A stretch of 37,374 nucleotides of DNA from the NCBI GenBank assembly GCA_020628065.1, contig JAHDFR010000031.1, forward strand, positions 1-37,374. Direction: 5' to 3'. Shown one piece after another: positions 8,483 through 17,950 of this stretch. The number at the start of each line of letters is the position of its first letter. The stretch's first letter is position 1. This DNA is from Acidimicrobiales bacterium (GTDB lineage: Bacteria; Actinomycetota; Acidimicrobiia; Acidimicrobiales; SZUA-35). The position numbers were made by a program, and so were the translations under genes. Under the pieces are notes generated by a model. The model was not told the DNA's origin and made no database searches. It was given only the letters and a program-made list of their open reading frames with translations.

Positions 8483-10441
8483 ATGACCACGGTTTGGCCC
8501 CAGCTGGAGCCGCTTCTCCCCAGGGTGCAAAAGCCCGCCCGATACATCGGTAGTGAAGACGGCGCGAAGGCCAAGTTTCCTGACCCCGATCTCATCAGCT
8601 GGTGCTTCATCTACCCCGACACCTACGAGGTCGGGCTACCCAACCAGGGTCTCCAGATTCTCTACGAGATCATCAACGAGCGTCCCGACGCCCGAGCTGA
8701 TCGCTCGTACGCTCCGTGGGTAGACCTTGAGGAGTTGATGCGGGCCGAAGGTGTTCCGCTGTTCTCGGTTGAGCACCACACTCCATGCGGTGAGTTTGAT
8801 GTTCTGGCCTTCAACCTTTCGGCCGAGCTGACCTACACCAATCTGATCAACTGCGTTGATCTCGCCAGAGTACCTATCCGGGCCGCCCAGCGCTCCGAAG
8901 ATGCTCCGCTGATTATTGCCGGCGGGCACTGCACCTATAATCCCGAGCCGCTGGCCGACTTCTTGGACGCCGTGGTACTCGGCGACGGTGAAGAGGTCGT
9001 CGGGGACATCACCGACGTTTTGGTCACCGCCCGAAACGAAGGCTGGGACCGTCCGACCGTACTTCGGCGTCTGGCCGACATTGAGTCCGTCTATGTGCCC
9101 TCGCTGTACACCGTCACCTATGACGGGCCGAAGATCGCGTCAATCGACCCTGTTGACGACACCGTTCCCCATCAGATCTCGAAGCGGACCGTCGCTGATC
9201 TGGCCGAATGGCCGTATCCCAAGGAGCAACTTGTCCCTTTGACCGAGGTGGTCCACGACCGTCTCAGCGTTGAGGTGTTCCGGGGATGCACCCGTGGATG
9301 TCGCTTCTGCCAGGCCGGGATGATCACTCGACCTGTCCGAGAACGTCCGGCCGACCAGGTCAGGACCATGGTGTCCGAAGGCTTGGCTCGCAGCGGTTAT
9401 GACGAGGTCAGCCTGACGTCGCTGTCGACCGCTGACTTTTCCAATATCGAAGGTGTCGTCACCGACCTGATGGACGACAGTGACGAAGCTGGATGCGGGC
9501 CGATGTCGGTTTCTCTGCCCAGCCTCCGTGTTGACGCCTTCGGCGTGGGGATCGCCGCCCAACTCCAGCGAGCCAAGCGCAGCGGCCTGACCTTTGCTCC
9601 CGAGGCCGGAACCTGGCGCATGCGTCAGATCATCAACAAGCTCATCCGCGAAGAGGACCTCTACGGCGCTGTTGAGTCGGCGTTCTCGCAGGGATGGAAG
9701 CGGGTCAAGTTGTACTTTCTCATCGGACTCCCGTCCGAGACCGACGAAGACACGCTTGGCATCATCGAACTGGCCAAGAACTGCGTGGCCATCGGCAAGA
9801 AGTACAACAACCGTGCCAGCGTGACCGTATCGGTTGGTGGGTTCGTGCCCAAGCCGTTCACACCGTTTCAGTGGTTCGGTCAGAACACCGATATCGAGCT
9901 GCAGCGCAAAGTCAATCTGCTACGAGACGCCTCCCGCAAGACCAGAGGTGTCCAGCTCAAGTGGCATGACCCGAAAGCCACACTGGCCGAGGGCATAGCC
10001 AGCCGTGGTGACCGCCGGATTGGTGCCGTCATAGAGCAGGTGTGGCGCAACGGTGGAACGTTCCAAGAGTGGTCTGAGCACTTCGATCTCCAACTGTGGC
10101 TCGATGCGCTGGCAGACAACGACCTGTCGCCGGAAGATGTGGTGTTCCGTCACCGAACCGAAGAAGAGCCACTGCCCTGGGACCATCTGTGGGCCGGGCT
10201 TCACAAGGACTTCCTGTGGACTGACTGGCAGGACGCTTTGGCCGAAGTCGGTCTGGAGGACTGTCGTTGGACGCCGTGTTATGACTGCGGCGCCTGCACC
10301 GGCTACGGCATCGAACATGTCGTCGCCTCTGCCACGCCACCGGCAGGCGGGAGCCAGGGGACAGGCCAAGACCTGGCGGTCGGTGGCGCTGTTCCCGTGA
10401 GCCTGCTGTCGTCGAAAGAGTCGGGGGAGGTGTTGGTGTGA
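8483..10441 (+). CDS. TIGR03960-family B12-binding-type radical SAM protein
   Basis: Member of the conserved TIGR03960 radical SAM family; no reaction is established for it as far as I know. The N-terminal part (about 40-200) resembles the cobalamin-binding-like domain of such enzymes. The radical SAM cluster motif is CTRGCRFC (Cys269, Cys273, Cys276, a CX3CX2C pattern). A C-terminal Cys cluster, CYDCGACTG, could bind another metal centre. ATG 8483 has AGGA (8470-8473) 9 nt upstream. The stop overlaps the start of the TIGR03936 gene as GTGA, so the two are coupled. Its place just before RNase E/G and the L21/L27 genes suggests a role in RNA or ribosome modification, which is inference. Confidence 0.88.
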   Translation: MTTVWPQLEPLLPRVQKPARYIGSEDGAKAKFPDPDLISWCFIYPDTYEVGLPNQGLQILYEIINERPDARADRSYAPWVDLEELMRAEGVPLFSVEHHTPCGEFDVLAFNLSAELTYTNLINCVDLARVPIRAAQRSEDAPLIIAGGHCTYNPEPLADFLDAVVLGDGEEVVGDITDVLVTARNEGWDRPTVLRRLADIESVYVPSLYTVTYDGPKIASIDPVDDTVPHQISKRTVADLAEWPYPKEQLVPLTEVVHDRLSVEVFRGCTRGCRFCQAGMITRPVRERPADQVRTMVSEGLARSGYDEVSLTSLSTADFSNIEGVVTDLMDDSDEAGCGPMSVSLPSLRVDAFGVGIAAQLQRAKRSGLTFAPEAGTWRMRQIINKLIREEDLYGAVESAFSQGWKRVKLYFLIGLPSETDEDTLGIIELAKNCVAIGKKYNNRASVTVSVGGFVPKPFTPFQWFGQNTDIELQRKVNLLRDASRKTRGVQLKWHDPKATLAEGIASRGDRRIGAVIEQVWRNGGTFQEWSEHFDLQLWLDALADNDLSPEDVVFRHRTEEEPLPWDHLWAGLHKDFLWTDWQDALAEVGLEDCRWTPCYDCGACTGYGIEHVVASATPPAGGSQGTGQDLAVGGAVPVSLLSSKESGEVLV

Positions 10442-11172
10442 GCGGCATCCAGCCTCAACACATCACCCATCGGCTTCGCATTCGTTACACGAAGAACGGC
10501 AAGATTCGTTTTGTCAGTCACCGCGATGTCGCCCGGCTCTTTGAACGGGCCTGTCGCAAGGTGATGTTGCCCGTGGCCTACAGCCAGGGTTTCTCACCTC
10601 GACCGAAGCTCAGCTTCGGTTTGGCGCTAAGTGTCGCTCACGAGTCCGACTCCGAGTTTCTCGACGTCGAACTCACCGAGCAGGTTGAATTGGACGATCT
10701 TGAGTCCAAGTTGACCGCTGCGCTTCCCGACGGCCTGGCCGTCGAGGCGCTTCGTTGGACCAGGGTCGGCGAAGAGTCTCTGCAGGAAGCCATCTCCAGC
10801 TGTAGCTGGAGAATAGAAGTAGTCGGCGCCGACCACGATGCCGTGGTTGCCGCCGTCGGCCGGGCGGTCGAAGCCCCCGAGCTACCCCTGGAACGAATTC
10901 GAAAAGGCAAAACCCGAACAGACGACGTTCGTCCAATGATCGTTGATCTGACAGTCGAGGGCCAGACCGACACCGGCACGCAGCTGGTTGCCGAGCTGGC
11001 CACCCGGCCATCCGCGCTTCGACCCGCCGAATTGGTGGGCGCGCTGGGATTGGACGGGCTGAGCGAAGGACGGGTTCGCCGAACTAACCAATGGACTTTT
11101 GTCGACGGCGAGCGATCTGAGCCTCTGGCTCCGTCACCGTCGACCGAACGCACCCTTGAGTGCGTGTCATGA
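10438..11172 (+). CDS. TIGR03936-family radical SAM-linked protein (DUF2344)
   Basis: Protein of 244 residues matching the DUF2344/TIGR03936 family, which almost always accompanies the TIGR03960 radical SAM protein and is fused to it in some genomes. Recognisable features are the opening RLRIRYTKNGKIRFVSHRDVARLFERA and the segment LPVAYSQGFSPRPKLSFG. I see no metal or cofactor motif of its own. GTG 10438 overlaps the upstream stop by 4 nt. The likely role is that of a partner or substrate-recognition subunit of the radical SAM enzyme, by association only. RNase E/G starts 45 nt downstream. Confidence 0.85.
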   Translation: MSGIQPQHITHRLRIRYTKNGKIRFVSHRDVARLFERACRKVMLPVAYSQGFSPRPKLSFGLALSVAHESDSEFLDVELTEQVELDDLESKLTAALPDGLAVEALRWTRVGEESLQEAISSCSWRIEVVGADHDAVVAAVGRAVEAPELPLERIRKGKTRTDDVRPMIVDLTVEGQTDTGTQLVAELATRPSALRPAELVGALGLDGLSEGRVRRTNQWTFVDGERSEPLAPSPSTERTLECVS

Positions 11173-11174
11173 GC

Positions 11175-11198
11175 CGGGTGACGCATGGCGTTCACCCG
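11175..11198 (+). promoter_or_regulatory. Stem-loop in the RNase E/G leader
   Basis: A 7-bp outer stem (11175-11181 with 11192-11198), one bulged base (11191), a 3-bp inner stem (11182-11184 with 11188-11190) and a 3-nt loop lie just after the preceding stop and 19 nt before the RNase E/G start. There is no T tract, so it is not a standard terminator. Known RNase E genes autoregulate through 5' leader structures; that role here is inferred. Confidence 0.45.
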
Positions 11199-11217
11199 CC
11201 TAGAAGGGATCTTTATC

Positions 11218-13032
11218 ATGTCGGAGAGCACAGAGAGCAGTTCTGCAGCTCCCGGGCGGTCATCAGCCAACGAAAAGGCAGCGTCCGCACCAGAGAAATC
11301 TAACGCCAGCGGCGAGAACGCCGGGCGCCGGTCTACACCGGACAACAACAAGTCAGCTTCGCCCAAGTCCGATTCATCGGCCAAACCAAAAATCGGCGAC
11401 ACTCGCCCTGCGCCGCAGCAGGGTGAGCAAAACAGCTCCGAGAAGCCTGAAGGTGGTGGCAACGGTGGAGGTCGCCGTCGCCGCCGGCGCAGGTCGAGTG
11501 GTGGCCGTAAGAACGGTGGGGGAGAAGCAGACAGCGGAAACAACCGGGACAGCCAGAACTCTGGTGGCAAAGACGGTCAGAAGCAGTCCGGTGGTGGCCG
11601 CCGGTCTCGCTCTCGACGTCGCGGTCGAGGTGGGCGGGGTAACACCCATCAGCCCGTCGGCCATGTCATCCCGGACGGTGAGCTGGAACTGGACGAAGAA
11701 ACCCTGGAGCAGCGTCGAGGTCGGTCTCGCAAGGGCAAGCCCATTGGCCGCTACTTGATGGCGGTCTCCAAACGAGACGACGCAACTCACATTGCCATTC
11801 TCGAGGGCCGCAATCTCATCGAGTATTACGTATCTCGCCCCGCCGATGACGTCTTCCAGATACACGGCAACATCTACCTCGGTCGGGTCCAGAATGTTCT
11901 GCCCGGTATGGAGGCCGCTTTCGTCGATATCGGTACCCCGAAGAACGCGGTGATCTACCGAGGCGACGTTCAACACGACACCGACGAGCACGACGGCAGC
12001 TCCGGGCAACCGAAGATTGAACAGATTCTTCGGGCTCGTCAACCGATTCTGTGTCAGGTCACCAAAAACCCGATTGCCCACAAAGGCGCTCGCCTCACCA
12101 CCGAGGTCTCGTTGCCCGGACGGTTTGTGGTGTTGGTACCGAACAGCACCACTTACGGAATCTCGAAGCGCCTGTCGGATCAGGAGCGCAAGCGACTTCG
12201 GGGCATTCTTGACCGTGTCCGACCGGCTGAGCATGGCATCATCGTGCGGACCGCAGCCGAAAACGTGACCGCGGCCGAGATTGAACGTGACGTCACCGGC
12301 CTCCTGGAGCAGTGGCGACAGATCGAGAAGCTGTCCAAACAGGCCAAAGCCCCTGCACTTCTCTACCGCGAACCGGATATGTCAACGAGGGTCATTCGCG
12401 AGGAGTTCAACAAGGAGTACCGCAACGTCGTCATCGACGACCAGGCGCTCTACGACGACGTCTCGGACTACGTGCGGGCCATCACCCCGGCCTTGGCCGA
12501 GAGGGTCGAGTTTTACGATCAGTCCGCCGAAGAGCTGCCGCTGTATGAGCGTTTCCACGTGCATGAACAGCTGCACAAGGCATTGGACAAGAAGGTCTGG
12601 CTGCCGTCCGGTGGCTCGTTGATCATCGAGTCCACTGAGGCGTTGACCGTCATCGACGTCAACACCGGCAAGAACGTCGGCAAGTCAAGTCTCGAAGAGA
12701 CGGTCTTCCAGAACAATCTGGAAGCGGCCGAAGGTATCGCTCACCAGCTACGGCTCCGCGACATCGGCGGGATCATCGTCATCGACTTTGTCGACATGGA
12801 GAACAAGAAGAACCGTGACGAGGTCATGAGGGTCTTCCGTCGGGCGCTCAACCGGGACAAGACCAGAACCCAGGTGTTTGACATCTCGGCGCTGGGGCTG
12901 GTTGAGATGACCCGCAAGCGGATCGGCGAGGGGCTGCTCGAGTCGCTGTCGGTGCAGTGCCCTCATTGCGCCGGTCGAGGCGTCAATATTTCCGAAGGTG
13001 TGGCCGACGAGCCGCGCAAATCGGGCCGTTAA
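11218..13032 (+). CDS. rne: Ribonuclease E/G
   Basis: Single-strand endoribonuclease for rRNA maturation and mRNA decay. The 604-residue protein has a disordered N-terminal extension of about 160 residues, rich in Ser, Gly and Arg with Arg-rich patches likely to bind RNA. An S1-type domain (about 200-265) follows, then the DNase-I-like catalytic core with Asp480 (VIDVNTGKN) and Asp523 (VIDFVDM), then the zinc-link CPHC (Cys581, Cys584). ATG 11218 is chosen for AAGGGA 8 nt upstream; an in-frame ATG at 11185 falls in the loop of the leader hairpin. As in mycobacterial enzymes, the variable arm is N-terminal instead of the long C-terminal scaffold of E. coli. L21 follows after 20 nt. Confidence 0.93.
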   Translation: MSESTESSSAAPGRSSANEKAASAPEKSNASGENAGRRSTPDNNKSASPKSDSSAKPKIGDTRPAPQQGEQNSSEKPEGGGNGGGRRRRRRRSSGGRKNGGGEADSGNNRDSQNSGGKDGQKQSGGGRRSRSRRRGRGGRGNTHQPVGHVIPDGELELDEETLEQRRGRSRKGKPIGRYLMAVSKRDDATHIAILEGRNLIEYYVSRPADDVFQIHGNIYLGRVQNVLPGMEAAFVDIGTPKNAVIYRGDVQHDTDEHDGSSGQPKIEQILRARQPILCQVTKNPIAHKGARLTTEVSLPGRFVVLVPNSTTYGISKRLSDQERKRLRGILDRVRPAEHGIIVRTAAENVTAAEIERDVTGLLEQWRQIEKLSKQAKAPALLYREPDMSTRVIREEFNKEYRNVVIDDQALYDDVSDYVRAITPALAERVEFYDQSAEELPLYERFHVHEQLHKALDKKVWLPSGGSLIIESTEALTVIDVNTGKNVGKSSLEETVFQNNLEAAEGIAHQLRLRDIGGIIVIDFVDMENKKNRDEVMRVFRRALNRDKTRTQVFDISALGLVEMTRKRIGEGLLESLSVQCPHCAGRGVNISEGVADEPRKSGR

Positions 13033-13052
13033 ACAGATAGGCTTGAACAGTT

Positions 13053-13361
13053 ATGTACGCAATCGTTGCTACCGGTGGCAAGCAGTACCGGGTAGAAGAA
13101 GGACAGCAGATCAAGGTCGAGCGCCTTGGCGAGCCCGGTGCTGACGTCGACTTGCGACCAGTGCTGCTCGTCGACGGCGACCAGGTTCTGGCCACTCCGA
13201 GCGAGCTCGACGGTGCGTCGGTCACAGCTCGGATTGTCGAGGAGACCAAGGGCACCAAGATCGACGGCTTCACTTACAAGTCGAAGACCAACAATCGACG
13301 TCGGTTCGGCCATCGCCAAACCTACGCCACGATCGAGATCACGGGAATTACGCGAGGCTGA
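13053..13361 (+). CDS. rplU: 50S ribosomal protein L21
   Basis: Large-subunit protein of 102 residues that binds 23S rRNA. The N-terminus [18 protein letters not shown] and the C-terminal [22 protein letters not shown] motif are diagnostic. It starts 20 nt after RNase E/G and is followed after a single nucleotide by rpmA, the usual rplU-rpmA-obgE order. Confidence 0.97.
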   Translation: MYAIVATGGKQYRVEEGQQIKVERLGEPGADVDLRPVLLVDGDQVLATPSELDGASVTARIVEETKGTKIDGFTYKSKTNNRRRFGHRQTYATIEITGITRG

Positions 13362-13362
13362 T

Positions 13363-13614
13363 ATGTCAAAGACCAAGGGTGGCGGCTCAACCCGCAACGG
13401 CCGCGATTCACGAAGCCAACGTCTAGGCGTCAAGGCTTTCGACGGCGAAGCGCTTTCCGCCGGATCAATCATTGTTCGTCAGCGAGGCACCAAGTTTCAC
13501 GCCGGCCGCAATGTGAGCCGCGGCGGTGACGACACGCTCTTCGCTACCGCCGATGGGCGGGTGAAGTTCGGTTTCCGCAAGGGCCGGCGACTCGTCGACA
13601 TCATTCAGGATTAA
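13363..13614 (+). CDS. rpmA: 50S ribosomal protein L27
   Basis: Protein of 83 residues located at the peptidyl-transferase centre. After the start it reads [20 protein letters not shown], followed by LGVKAFDGE and the [12 protein letters not shown] core, a full family match. There is no N-terminal cleavable extension of the Firmicutes type. ATG 13363 lies 1 nt after the rplU stop, with GAGG at 13354-13357 inside rplU as its ribosome binding site. A strong hairpin follows 8 nt after the stop. Confidence 0.96.
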   Translation: MSKTKGGGSTRNGRDSRSQRLGVKAFDGEALSAGSIIVRQRGTKFHAGRNVSRGGDDTLFATADGRVKFGFRKGRRLVDIIQD

Positions 13615-13622
13615 CGTCCTTG

Positions 13623-13648
13623 GCTGCACCCGCCGCGGGTGCAGCTTT
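13623..13648 (+). terminator. Strong hairpin between rpmA and obgE
   Basis: A perfect 10-bp stem (13623-13632 with 13636-13645) closed by a 3-nt loop is followed by only three T. It could be a weak terminator lowering obgE expression relative to the ribosomal protein genes, or an RNA processing site. With so short a T tract, full termination is unlikely. Confidence 0.55.
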
Positions 13649-13691
13649 CCATACGCCATCCCCTTCGGTTGGCATTACGCAATGCAGGTGA

Positions 13692-16075
<2,384 letters not shown>

Positions 16076-16102
16076 GCAGCCCACCGTCGGCGTTCAGCAC
16101 AT

Positions 16103-16777
16103 CTAGCGGTTGGCGCTTACCATGATGCGTTCGGCGGCAAAGGCGCTCAGACCGACAACGTTGCCACTCACATCCAACGTGGTGGTACCGTCCGGCGCTT
16201 TCATTATGATGCGTGCCGTCGCCCCGGGCTGCAGCTGATTCTCCTCCAGAAACTCGAGGAGACCCGGGGTGAATTCCAGCTCTTCGGGGATGCGAGTGAC
16301 AACCAGCTCGGCCTCGGGATCAGCTTCGACCAGTGTTACCGCGTCGGGCTCGATGTAGCCGGAGCCGGGAATAGGGTTGCCGTGTGGACAGGTGGTGGGA
16401 TCGCCGAGTTGTTCAACGATGGCTGCTTCCACCCGGGGGCTGATGACGTGCTCCCACTTGCCTGCTTCGTGATGGGCCTCGGCCCAGGACAGGTTGAGCA
16501 CGTCGGTTAGAAACCGCTCGGCCAGTCGATGACGCCGGACCATGGTTTGGGCCAGGCTGCGGCCGGTATCGGTCAGTCGGATCTCGCCGTCGTCGATTGT
16601 GACCAGACCGTCGCTGGTCATTCGGCGAATCATCTCGGATACCGCAGGGCGCGACACGCACAGCCGCTCGGCGATTCGGGCCTGGATCACGGTCAATCCA
16701 TCTTCGGCCAACTCGAAGATGGTCTCGCAATACTCCTCGTAGGCCGGGTGATGCTCCGGTGAGGTGTACTCGGTCAT
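16103..16777 (-). CDS. DtxR/IdeR/MntR-family metal-dependent repressor
   Basis: Metal-activated transcriptional repressor of 224 residues. It shows the winged helix-turn-helix (about 29-75, with RIAERLCVSRPAVSEMIRRM), the dimerisation/metal domain (RRHRLAERFL), the ancillary metal motif CPHGNPIPG (Cys130, His131) and a C-terminal SH3-like/FeoA domain. Iron or manganese could be the effector; sequence alone does not decide. ATG 16777 is preferred because TATAGT lies 6 nt upstream; an in-frame GTG at 16792 would add five residues. It is divergent from an iron ABC transporter with a palindrome between them, so it probably controls that operon and perhaps itself. Confidence 0.92.
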   Translation of the reverse strand: MTEYTSPEHHPAYEEYCETIFELAEDGLTVIQARIAERLCVSRPAVSEMIRRMTSDGLVTIDDGEIRLTDTGRSLAQTMVRRHRLAERFLTDVLNLSWAEAHHEAGKWEHVISPRVEAAIVEQLGDPTTCPHGNPIPGSGYIEPDAVTLVEADPEAELVVTRIPEELEFTPGLLEFLEENQLQPGATARIIMKAPDGTTTLDVSGNVVGLSAFAAERIMVSANR

Positions 16778-16783
16778 AACTCG

Positions 16784-16789
16784 ACTATA
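16784..16789 (-). promoter_or_regulatory. Candidate -10 element of the DtxR-family gene
   Basis: On the minus strand TATAGT, close to TATAAT, ends 6 nt before ATG 16777. The transcript would be leaderless. A GGGGAGG upstream of it would lie outside the mRNA and so would not act as a ribosome binding site. Confidence 0.45.
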
Positions 16790-16879
16790 CACCTCCCCAG
16801 TCGATAGGTGATAGGCGAGGTGTCAGCGAGTAGCTGTATCGCCATATACTGTGACATCTGACCGCCATACAGAGACTGA

Positions 16880-16892
16880 TAAGGTCACCTAA
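16880..16892. promoter_or_regulatory. Candidate metal-regulator operator, TAAGGTCACCTAA
   Basis: AGGT-C-ACCT is a perfect dyad with outer bases TA and AA. TAAGGT and ACCTAA resemble DtxR/IdeR half-sites (TWAGGT/ACCTWA), but the spacing is 1 nt instead of the usual 7, so it is not a canonical iron box. It covers the expected -35 zone of TACCAT (16911-16916), and TAAGGT could itself be a -10 with CTGACC (16858-16863) as -35 at 16 bp. Confidence 0.4.
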
Positions 16893-16910
16893 CAAGCAGA
16901 TCCAGACTGG

Positions 16911-16916
16911 TACCAT
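16911..16916 (+). promoter_or_regulatory. Candidate -10 of the iron transporter operon
   Basis: TACCAT fits TANNNT and ends 7 nt before ATG 16924, which has no ribosome binding site. The palindrome at 16880-16892 would occupy the -35 region and could block polymerase when bound. Confidence 0.4.
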
Positions 16917-16923
16917 CCGCTAG

Positions 16924-17931
16924 ATGATTTTGAGAACTGTCGCTCGTTGGTTCCCTTTGGCGGTCCTGGCCGTCACGGTCTCGGCCTGCACCGATGGTGG
17001 GGACGATTCAGTGACCATCTACTCGGGTCGCAACGAGGATCTGATGGCTCAGGTGTTGGAAGACTTCACAGCCGAGACCGGCATCGAAGTCCAGGTTCAA
17101 TACAACGAATCCGACGTGCTGGCCCGATTGATCGCTGAGGAGGGAGAGCAGTCACCGGCTGACCTGTTCTTGTCGCAAAGCCCGGGCGCAGTTGGCTTTC
17201 TTGATCAAGCCGGCTTGCTTGCCGAGCTCCCCGAAGGTGTACTTGGTCAGGTGCCCGAAGGCCTCCGTGACGATGACGGCCGGTGGATCGGCGTCAGCGG
17301 CCGCCAGCGGGTTATGGTCTACAACCCCGACCTGGTCGATGAGTCCGAGCTGCCGGAGTCGGTGCTCGATCTGGCCAACCCGGCATGGACGGGTCGTTTG
17401 GCTGTCGCTCCTGCCAACGGATCATTCCAAGACTTCGTAACCGCTATGCGTTTCCAGCTGGGTGAGGACGAGACCGCCGCCTGGCTGTCGTCCATCAATG
17501 CCAACGATGCTCAAACGTATGCCAAAAACAGCGCAATTGTCGAAGCGGTGGGTCGAGGTGAGGTTGATGCCGGTCTCGTCAATCATTACTACAACTTCCG
17601 AGCTCAGGCTGAGAATCCCGATCATCCGGCTCTCAACCACCAGTTCGCCACCGACGACGTCGGTTCAGTGCTGATCGTGACCGCAGCGTCCAAGCTGGCG
17701 AGCTCGCAGAACGAGTCGGCCGATGCGCTGTTGGAGTGGCTGTTGTCCGAGTCGGCGCAGCGATACTTTGCCGACGAGACGTTCGAGTATCCGCTGGCCT
17801 CCGGAGTGGAGCCGTCAGATGTGATTCCGGCCGCCACCTTCGGTGATGTCGGCGGAATCGACCTCGAAGAGCTTGAAGGCGGTTTGACAGCCACTCGTGA
17901 GCTCATCATCGAAGCCGGATTTGAAGGTTGA
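16924..17931 (+). CDS. FbpA-like ferric iron ABC transporter substrate-binding lipoprotein
   Basis: Periplasmic-type binding protein of 335 residues anchored as a lipoprotein: signal peptide with lipobox VSAC (Cys22). The start of the mature protein, VTIYSGRNEDLMAQVLEDF (Tyr33 in YSGR), and the tandem tyrosines in NHYYNFR (Tyr222, Tyr223) match the Fe3+-coordinating elements of FbpA/FutA proteins. It is followed by a permease and an ATPase of the same system and faces a DtxR-type repressor, so iron-regulated ferric uptake is the natural reading. Thiamine- or polyamine-type ligands are alternatives in the broader family, but the Tyr pair favours iron. Confidence 0.9.
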   Translation: MILRTVARWFPLAVLAVTVSACTDGGDDSVTIYSGRNEDLMAQVLEDFTAETGIEVQVQYNESDVLARLIAEEGEQSPADLFLSQSPGAVGFLDQAGLLAELPEGVLGQVPEGLRDDDGRWIGVSGRQRVMVYNPDLVDESELPESVLDLANPAWTGRLAVAPANGSFQDFVTAMRFQLGEDETAAWLSSINANDAQTYAKNSAIVEAVGRGEVDAGLVNHYYNFRAQAENPDHPALNHQFATDDVGSVLIVTAASKLASSQNESADALLEWLLSESAQRYFADETFEYPLASGVEPSDVIPAATFGDVGGIDLEELEGGLTATRELIIEAGFEG

Positions 17932-17950
17932 TGCCGAAGTCGATGTTGCG

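Noticed and set aside
10638-11570. Minus-strand open frame of 310 codons across the TIGR03936/RNase E/G junction
   Set aside because: Ser/Arg/Pro-rich and opposite two certain genes; low-complexity Arg runs mirror the RNase N-terminal extension.
11374-12234. Minus-strand open frame of 286 codons inside RNase E/G
   Set aside because: Opposes a conserved catalytic gene and shows no family features.
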